Assembly (NCBI RefSeq): GCF_008806955.1
Contig: NZ_CP031727.1
Coordinates: 2,804,001-2,868,000 of the forward strand
From: Cellvibrio sp. KY-YJ-3
Lineage (GTDB): Bacteria; Pseudomonadota; Gammaproteobacteria; Pseudomonadales; Cellvibrionaceae
Length of the DNA: 64,000 nucleotides
Direction of reading: 5' to 3'
The notes beneath the pieces were generated by a model that saw only the letters and a program-made list of their open reading frames with translations, had not been told where the DNA came from and did no database searches. This document shows, in pieces, positions 58,664-64,000 of the stretch. The stretch's first letter is position 1. The number at the start of each line of letters is the position of its first letter. Made by a program: the position numbers and the translations under genes.

Positions 58664-58915
58664 TTAGTCCGCTGATGATCCCGCTTTAATCTGCGCCTTT
58701 ACTTTTTGCAGAATTTTCTCCGCATCGGCTATGGCTTCAGTATTGGGTGTCTCAGCTACTAAGCCTGCGCTGACCTTACGTGTTATGTCCAGGTGTTTTA
58801 CAAAGCGACGGCAATTTGCACACATAAGCAAATGCAAACGTATTTGCCATTTTAATGGAGTATTGTTTTCGAGATAGTCGCTGGCCAAACTGGCGACTTG
58901 TTTACAACTCAACAT
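58664..58915 (-). CDS. Zinc-finger anti-sigma factor
   Basis: 83 residues, cytoplasmic, without a membrane segment. The HLLMCANCRRF motif is the HxxxCxxC zinc-binding core of ZAS anti-sigma domains; Cys4 near the start (MLSCKQVASLASDYLE) completes it. The start lies within the end of the ECF sigma gene (7-base overlap), the usual coupling of sigma and anti-sigma. A soluble, short form suggests response to a cytoplasmic redox or metal signal, but this is inference. Confidence 0.85.
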   Translation of the reverse strand: MLSCKQVASLASDYLENNTPLKWQIRLHLLMCANCRRFVKHLDITRKVSAGLVAETPNTEAIADAEKILQKVKAQIKAGSSAD

Positions 58916-59517
58916 GTGCCGGTCTCCTGATAGCGATCAATAACTTGCATGAGAGTGAGGCGGGCGCGATGTACCAGTACCCGCGCGTTGGCAGCGCTTA
59001 CATTGAGCAGGCTGCAAATATCTTCAAACGATTGCTGCTCTACATCGCGCAGAATAAACGCGGTTTTTTGTGCATGCGGTAGCAGCGTTAAGGTTTTGGC
59101 AATACAGCGCTGCAGTTGTTTTTCTTCCAGTAGTGCCTCGGGTGATTCATTGTTCCAACGCGGTGTCGGTTGCGCCCAATGGCCATTAGTTTGAAAGTGG
59201 CTGCCATCCAAATAACTGCCGGGTGTGTCGCCATCCAGTTGTTCCAGTGAAACCTGACGCGATTCTTTGCGCAAACGCGCTTTGGCTTGATTGCTCACAA
59301 TTGTCATGAGCCAGGTTTTTAAAGAGGAGCGACGCTCAAAGCTGGCGATATTTTTATACACGGAAACCCAGGCTTCCTGAACTACTTCATCCGCAAACGC
59401 ATCGCCGATAATAGCGCGGGCAATATTGAGCATCAGCGAATGGTGTTGGGCGATAAGCTGGCGAAATGCACTGTCTTCACCTGCAATCAGTTGCTTGATG
59501 AGCAGGCCTTCATCCAT
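58909..59517 (-). CDS. ECF-family RNA polymerase sigma factor
   Basis: 202 residues from the ATG at 59517, with AGGA upstream; the frame is open to 59598 but the extra 27 residues do not match. Region 2 contains FRQLIAQHHSLMLNIARAI and the DEVVQEAWVSVYKNI helix; FERRSSLKTWLMTIVSNQAKARL follows; region 4 is LPHAQKTAFILRDVEQQSFEDICSLLNVSAANARVLVHRARLTL (quoted to locate it). A linker with GDTPGSYLDG separates them. It directs polymerase to a small regulon and is likely held by the overlapping anti-sigma factor. A DoxX-type gene lies 87 bases upstream. Confidence 0.93.
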   Translation of the reverse strand: MDEGLLIKQLIAGEDSAFRQLIAQHHSLMLNIARAIIGDAFADEVVQEAWVSVYKNIASFERRSSLKTWLMTIVSNQAKARLRKESRQVSLEQLDGDTPGSYLDGSHFQTNGHWAQPTPRWNNESPEALLEEKQLQRCIAKTLTLLPHAQKTAFILRDVEQQSFEDICSLLNVSAANARVLVHRARLTLMQVIDRYQETGTC

Positions 59518-59604
59518 GAGTTTGCGTTCCTGATTCTTGCTTGTGGCATTGCACCATGGTGGATTTTCCGTAGATAAAAGTCGGTTCAAGCTTATCATTC
59601 GCTT

Positions 59605-60255
59605 TTATCTGGGCGCAGTATTTGTTGCCATTTTTTTAAAAAATAACCTTTTTAAAGACCAGTGGTACAGCCAATAATCCAAGCTGTGGTATTTGCCACC
59701 ACCCATCGCCACTAATGCCAACAACATAAGTAGATAAGTAGTGGCAAATTCAATGCCGTTATTCAGAATGACAAACTTACCACTGGCAGTGAGCCATTCG
59801 TAATTGCCATGGGTTTGCAGAATTTGTTGCGCACGTTCCAGTTTTTCTGTTGCAGCAACTACTTGCTCGTTGGCAAACGGGGCTTGTGCATCGGCAATTG
59901 CTTGCCAGCCGTTGCCCCAGTGAACGGCAAAAATAGCAACCAACATAGTGGCTATGAGTGGAATGCTGATTAAGCGAGTAAATAAACCAAGCGTTAACAA
60001 CGCGGCACCTGCCAGTTCTGTTGCGGTAGCGAGTGCAGCCATCAGCCAGGGTGAAGGAAGCCCAAGGCCCCAGTCGCTATTGCCAAACCAGGTGACGGTA
60101 TCTTCAAATGCGCTGAGTTTATTCATACCTGCCATCCAAAATACCGGGGCGAGATACAGGCGCAAACCGAGTGAAGCAAGACTACTGCTGCCCTGAATCA
60201 CAGGGGTTAGTGCGTAGTCAAAACAAGAATGTATTTTACTGAGAGATAAAAACAT
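59605..60255 (-). CDS. DoxX-family membrane protein
   Basis: 216 residues. Four hydrophobic helices; the DoxX start is LGLRLYLAPVFWMAGMNKLSAF, followed by PSPWLMAALATATELAGAALLTLGLFTRL (quoted to locate it). Between helices two and four is an inserted, Gln/Ala-rich periplasmic segment of about 60 residues (ADAQAPFANEQVVAATEKLERAQQ). DoxX proteins are linked to redox stress or respiratory functions, but their activity is not settled. Upstream of the ECF sigma gene on the same strand, probably in the same operon or regulon. Confidence 0.88.
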   Translation of the reverse strand: MFLSLSKIHSCFDYALTPVIQGSSSLASLGLRLYLAPVFWMAGMNKLSAFEDTVTWFGNSDWGLGLPSPWLMAALATATELAGAALLTLGLFTRLISIPLIATMLVAIFAVHWGNGWQAIADAQAPFANEQVVAATEKLERAQQILQTHGNYEWLTASGKFVILNNGIEFATTYLLMLLALVAMGGGKYHSLDYWLYHWSLKRLFFKKMATNTAPR

Positions 60256-60324
60256 ACAAGCACCTATAACTAATCCTGCGTTATAGATGCTTTAGCGTGA
60301 TATTTGTTACAGGCCTGGATGCAT

Positions 60325-60972
60325 TTAATTGGTTGCTGGTTGTTGCGCATCGGGTATTTGTTGGTTGATGGCATCATTAATAGTGCTGTCTATTTTATTT
60401 TTTTGTTCTTGTTTTACATTATCAATAGTTGAATCTAGTTTTTTATCCAGCGCTTCCCCCATAGCCTCAGCAGGAGCGTTCAGGGTTTTTTGAATCTCCT
60501 GTGCTTTACTGTAGGCATTTTGCAATTCTTGCGGAAACACCGGCGTAATCGCTTCTTTAGCACCAGCGATCTGCTCAGAAAAAATTTCTGATTTGCCATC
60601 TTTAATCAGCATTACTGCCATCTGGTTAGTTTGCGAATTCCACACCAGGCCGGCCTTATCCGTGACAGCTTGTACTTGGGAGGGCGCATAGCGCGAGGCA
60701 ACATAAAATAATGCGCCTTCCTGTTGGATCTCCTGCGCGGTGCGTAGCAATTTCATGGTGGGTTCGTATTTATCACCAAGAATGGCAGTCATGCGGTCCT
60801 TGATAATAGGCGCTTCAAAAAAGTTGACTTCATTCGGGTCAAAACCCACTAAGGGTTTTAGAAATGACCACATAAGCTTGCTTTGCAATTGATTACCTAT
60901 AAGCAATGAAGACACACAGGCTGATAAGCACAAACTAATAAGCAGGGCGGCAATAATTTTGGAGATGCGCAT
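60325..60972 (-). CDS. Predicted lipoprotein of unknown function
   Basis: 215 residues. Lipoprotein signal IIAALLISLCLSACVSS (lipobox LSAC, Cys19). The mature protein begins with a region rich in Leu/Phe (LQSKLMWSFLKPLVGFDPNEVNFFEAPIIKDR, located at about 29-60), then a mixed alpha/beta part (EGALFYVASRYAPSQVQAVTDKAGLVW), then a helical Lys/Asp/Gln-rich tail from about 150 that could form a short coiled coil. No family recognised. It is upstream of doxX on the same strand, 69 bases away. Confidence 0.7.
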   Translation of the reverse strand: MRISKIIAALLISLCLSACVSSLLIGNQLQSKLMWSFLKPLVGFDPNEVNFFEAPIIKDRMTAILGDKYEPTMKLLRTAQEIQQEGALFYVASRYAPSQVQAVTDKAGLVWNSQTNQMAVMLIKDGKSEIFSEQIAGAKEAITPVFPQELQNAYSKAQEIQKTLNAPAEAMGEALDKKLDSTIDNVKQEQKNKIDSTINDAINQQIPDAQQPATN

Positions 60973-61194
60973 TAAAGTACCTAAATGAAGTTCAAGGAAA
61001 TAGATAGGGTGCCTGACGGGGGCGATATAAAAGGGTGGCTATTGTGCGCCCGCGTCTATTTTCGGGCAAGTCGTGCCGGTTATCAGCGGTGATAAAGCGG
61101 CATTAGCGGCGATTAACGCTAAACTTGGCAGAGGCTTTTCGCTACAATGGCGCCCCTGCGAAATTCCGCTTACTAGACCCGGATTTAACCGATT

Positions 61195-61392
61195 ATGACG
61201 CTTGAGCAACTTGAAACCTGGGGCATGTACCTCTGTGGTGGTGGGCTAATCCTGTTTATGTTTTTTATTGTGTGGGATCTGGCCAAAAAATCCAAAGCCG
61301 GTAAGTTTGGTACCTTTGTACTCTTTGGGGTGTTAGGTTTTGCCATCATGGTTTTTGTGATTAAAGAAGTGTTTGTTCATATTCTTGGCTAG
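61195..61392 (+). CDS. DUF2788-family small membrane protein
   Basis: 65 residues with two hydrophobic helices (MYLCGGGLILFMFFIVWDLA and FGTFVLFGVLGFAIMVFVIK) joined by the basic loop KKSKAGK. This matches DUF2788, small inner-membrane proteins of unknown function in gammaproteobacteria. The loop suggests both termini are outside the cytoplasm. The next gene starts 62 bases downstream. Confidence 0.8.
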   Translation: MTLEQLETWGMYLCGGGLILFMFFIVWDLAKKSKAGKFGTFVLFGVLGFAIMVFVIKEVFVHILG

Positions 61393-61454
61393 AGGGTGAT
61401 TTTCGCTTACCGCCGGAATATCCCCCAGTTCACGCACACCCAGTTGGATACACT

Positions 61455-63644
61455 ATGTTTCATTTTTTTGTTCCCGCCACCAAGGTTCAGAAAGACCGCG
61501 CCATCATGCGCGAGACCGATGCGCGGGTGGCCAAATACAGCCGCCGTGGGCTTATCCTTAATTTCATTGTGTTTGTGTTGTGCCTGGCGTTTGGCAACTT
61601 TCAAGAAAAAGAACACAACCTGGCGATAGTGCTGGTGACCGGTTTGCTACTGGTGACGCTGGTGCGCAGTTACTACTTGTTCCGCTTTGATAGCCTCTAT
61701 GCTCGCGCACCCGCACGCTGGCGTAACCAATATTTTTTCGCCTCCTGTCTGGGTGCTGCCTGGTGGAGTTTTATTCTGGTCACCCTGACCTGGGTGCAGG
61801 GCATGCGCGGTGAAACATTGGTGATGTGGCTTTATTCAGTGGTGTTCTATTCCAGTGTTGCCAATGTGTTTGCGCCTTACACCCGCTTTTTGAGTATCTA
61901 CCTCGCCATCGGCCAAGTGCCAGCCGCGATTACCGCGATTATGTTGGGAACGGCGGAAGGTGTGCTTTACGGCTGTATCATGCTGACGTTTTACATCATG
62001 TTGGCGCATCAGGGGAAGGTTACATCCCTGGCTTACTGGGAGCGGCTTGAGGCGCACTTTTCATTACGTGAACGCGCCCAGGGCTTGGAAAACGAGAAGC
62101 GTAGCTCACAGGCGCAGATTGAATTAAAAAATGAATTTTTGGTAAATCTCGGGCAGGAAATTCGCTCCTCTATTAGCGATGTAATGAGTACCTTGTCTTT
62201 AATTGATGACAGCCAGTTATCCGAACATCATCGTGAGTTATTGATGATGGCCAATAAGGCAACAGGGCGACAAATCGATCTGGTAAATAATGTCGTCGAC
62301 TTTTCAAAAATTACCACTAAAACTCTGGTGCTGGATGAAGTTGAGTTTGATTTGCGCCGGGTGCTGGAAAAATTTGTGCAGGATTTCGCGCTGGATGCAC
62401 ACCAACAAGGCGTAGAACTCTATTACAGCTTTGACCCAGCCATGCCACTGCGAGTGCGCGGCGATGCCGCACGCTTGAATCAAATTCTGGCGACGCTGCT
62501 TAATCACACACTCAAAGCCAGTCGCATTGAACATGTATTTATCGAAGCGCGTTTTCATCAGGATCAGGATGATCTGGGCGAATTACAAGTAGTGATTAGC
62601 GATAGCGAAAAGAATGTGAATGCAGATCAGGACGCTGAATCACGGGAAAGTAATTATCGCGGTATTGGTCTGTCCATTTGTAAGGGGCTGGCGGAATGTA
62701 TGGGCGGCAGTATTCACCTGCGCGAAAATAAAAATCGCGGCAATCGCATTTTTATTAATGTTGCGTTGCAAGTGGTATCCCATGAGGATCGTCGTTTTGG
62801 TTCCGAGCAAAAACTGCGTGGCAAACGCGCGCTACTGGTGGATCTACCAGACCATAATGGCAATGTATTAGCCGATGAAATTAACGCGTGGGGCATGACG
62901 ACAGCGATAGTCGCAGGTCAGGAGCAAGCAATTACCAAGTTGCGCGAGCAGGCTAATGCAGGAGCACCGTTTGATTTGGTGCTGATTTTTACCAAGCTCA
63001 ATAATATGAATGGTTTGGCGCTCTCCCGTGAAATTACCCATCAACCGGATGTTGCGGGGGTTAAACAAATTATTGCAATGAGTATTTTGCAGAGCGATAG
63101 CCCGGAAATGAAACTCCATTTGCGCTCCAATCCACAAGTGAGTGTGATTGAAAAACCCATTATGCGCCGCCGCTTGCACGATGTTGCTGTGCAAAAACTA
63201 TTGAACCCAGGCGGTGAAGATGAGCGGAAAACTTCTGCGCAAGAATCCGTTGGTTTAGCGGTAGTGCCCAGAGTATTGCTGGTGGAAGATCATCGCGTTG
63301 ATCAAATGGTAATTAGTGCGATGCTGAAAAAATTAGGCTGCTACGTGCAAGTTGCCCAGAATGGCCTTGAGGCCGTTGAAATTGTTACCAAAGAGCGGTT
63401 CGATTTGATCCTTATGGATTACGACATGAAGGAACAGGACAGCATAACTGCCACCGAAAAGATTCGTCAGTATGAGCACAATACCCACAGCATGCATCAT
63501 TTGCCCATTGTGGCCGTAACCTCCACCCAGACTGAAACGGATCAAGAGGTGTATTTGTCGGCGGGTATGGATGATCACATCACCAAACCGATTCGTTACG
63601 ACGAGTTGGAGGAGCGGTTACAGCGCTGGCTGGAGAAATCTTGA
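61455..63644 (+). CDS. Hybrid sensor histidine kinase-like protein with a degenerate kinase core and two receivers
   Basis: 729 residues. N-terminal membrane part with about six helices (to about 190), a short coiled coil, then a HisKA-like region where the H-box reads FLVNLGQEIRSS: the phospho-accepting His is Gln234 and the usual Pro is lost. The N box keeps its Asn (LLNHTLKA), the G1 box is lost (VISDSEKN in place of DxGxG), and the G2 box is kept (YRGIGLSICKGLAECMGG). The first receiver lacks its Asp (Phe512 in VLIFTKLN). The second is intact: VEDH, Asp655 in LMDYDM, TS and Lys in TKPI. It is thus probably a phosphorylated scaffold or output regulator rather than an active kinase. Confidence 0.9.
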   Translation: MFHFFVPATKVQKDRAIMRETDARVAKYSRRGLILNFIVFVLCLAFGNFQEKEHNLAIVLVTGLLLVTLVRSYYLFRFDSLYARAPARWRNQYFFASCLGAAWWSFILVTLTWVQGMRGETLVMWLYSVVFYSSVANVFAPYTRFLSIYLAIGQVPAAITAIMLGTAEGVLYGCIMLTFYIMLAHQGKVTSLAYWERLEAHFSLRERAQGLENEKRSSQAQIELKNEFLVNLGQEIRSSISDVMSTLSLIDDSQLSEHHRELLMMANKATGRQIDLVNNVVDFSKITTKTLVLDEVEFDLRRVLEKFVQDFALDAHQQGVELYYSFDPAMPLRVRGDAARLNQILATLLNHTLKASRIEHVFIEARFHQDQDDLGELQVVISDSEKNVNADQDAESRESNYRGIGLSICKGLAECMGGSIHLRENKNRGNRIFINVALQVVSHEDRRFGSEQKLRGKRALLVDLPDHNGNVLADEINAWGMTTAIVAGQEQAITKLREQANAGAPFDLVLIFTKLNNMNGLALSREITHQPDVAGVKQIIAMSILQSDSPEMKLHLRSNPQVSVIEKPIMRRRLHDVAVQKLLNPGGEDERKTSAQESVGLAVVPRVLLVEDHRVDQMVISAMLKKLGCYVQVAQNGLEAVEIVTKERFDLILMDYDMKEQDSITATEKIRQYEHNTHSMHHLPIVAVTSTQTETDQEVYLSAGMDDHITKPIRYDELEERLQRWLEKS

Positions 63645-63692
63645 GTGATTCGCTAAGAAGCGTTTACAAGCGTAAACCCCTACGCAATACCT

Positions 63693-63726
63693 AAAAGTCA
63701 CTGTTACAATAAGTGGCTTTTTTTTT
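63693..63726 (+). terminator. Rho-independent terminator of the hybrid kinase gene
   Basis: 10-bp stem AAAAGTCACT (63693-63702) / AGTGGCTTTT (63712-63721, one G-T pair) with a nine-base loop, followed by a long T run. Confidence 0.85.
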
Positions 63727-63794
63727 GCTCCTCAACAACGACACACCCACAAAACAGCCCCGATAAAAACGCATTTCTATAAATAGGCAGGTCT

Positions 63795-64000
63795 ATGATT
63801 CGTTTATTTTCATCTATAAAGCATTTTCCATTAGTTGTGGCGCTCGGTTTGGCGTCCGCACTTTTCCTACAAGCCTGTAGCGATCAATCTTCTGCGCCCG
63901 ACAAAAATACTGTGCAGCCACCTGCCGAGGTAACCAGCCTCACGGGCGCTCATGTGTTGGTGTTTAGCAAAACCAATGGCTGGCGCCACGATTCCATTCC
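63795..64000 (+). CDS. Predicted ThuA-domain lipoprotein, 3' end cut by the window
   Basis: 68 codons are visible. A lipoprotein signal (VVALGLASALFLQACSD, lipobox LQAC) is followed by a Pro/Ala-rich linker. HVLVFSKTNGWRHDSIP then begins the typical ThuA/trehalose-utilization domain. These proteins are thought to act on sugars, but their activity is unsettled. The real end lies outside the window. Confidence 0.75.
   Translation, partial: MIRLFSSIKHFPLVVALGLASALFLQACSDQSSAPDKNTVQPPAEVTSLTGAHVLVFSKTNGWRHDSI

Overview
The window is chromosomal DNA from a gammaproteobacterium that looks like a plant-polysaccharide degrader of the Cellvibrio/Saccharophagus type. This placement is inferred from gene order and gene content; no database search was run. 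The supporting signs are the order recA-recX-pyrG-kdsA-eno-ftsB-ispD-ispF-truD-pcm-nlpD-rpoS, a full gltA/sdhCDAB/sucAB/lpd/sucCD TCA block, a secreted family-10-type pectate lyase, a family-3 glucosidase and an alginate-export-type porin. Most of the window has balanced base composition and tight operons closed by clear Rho-independent terminators.

Layout. 1-5149: DNA repair and mutagenesis. It holds the 3' part of the error-prone polymerase dnaE2 (imuC), then a gene fusing a DnaQ-type exonuclease to a Cho/UvrC-type GIY-YIG nuclease, then tag on the opposite strand. 5150-13990: an accessory region that is visibly more AT-rich. Its core is a compact operon of four overlapping or abutting genes (5979-10582): a ComEC-type metallo-beta-lactamase-fold hydrolase, a trypsin-like protease, a small predicted winged-helix protein and an SMC/Rad50-like ABC ATPase with a CPVC zinc hook. 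This looks like an ABC-three-component (ABC-3C) conflict system carrying two candidate enzymatic effectors, and it is the most interesting part of the window. A SEC-C-motif protein, a gene of unknown function with an integron-like core site after its stop, and two unknown genes follow. The region ends at the 3' end of a tRNA-Arg(CCT) gene. 14249-17204: a rhomboid protease overlapping a B-box/membrane/TPR-like protein.

17261-29984 is conserved housekeeping: pncC, recA with a LexA box, a DUF4136 lipoprotein, recX, pyrG, kdsA, eno, ftsB, ispD, ispF, truD, pcm, nlpD and rpoS. surE, usually between truD and pcm, is absent. 30074-35555 is a sugar-use cluster: glk diverges from a GH3 glucosidase whose -35 TTGACA box lies inside a perfect 14-bp LacI-like palindrome, followed by a porin with a good sigma-54 promoter. 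35671-48804 is the TCA block. 48951-57420 holds a photolyase/cryptochrome, the pectate lyase, a polyamine operon (speA, carboxynorspermidine synthase and decarboxylase) and an RNA methyltransferase.

57410-60972 (minus strand) has two lipoproteins, a TauE/SafE permease and a DoxX/ECF-sigma/zinc-finger anti-sigma group. The window ends with a DUF2788 protein, a membrane hybrid histidine kinase whose phospho-acceptor His is replaced by Gln and whose first receiver lacks its Asp (the second receiver is intact), and the start of a ThuA-type lipoprotein.
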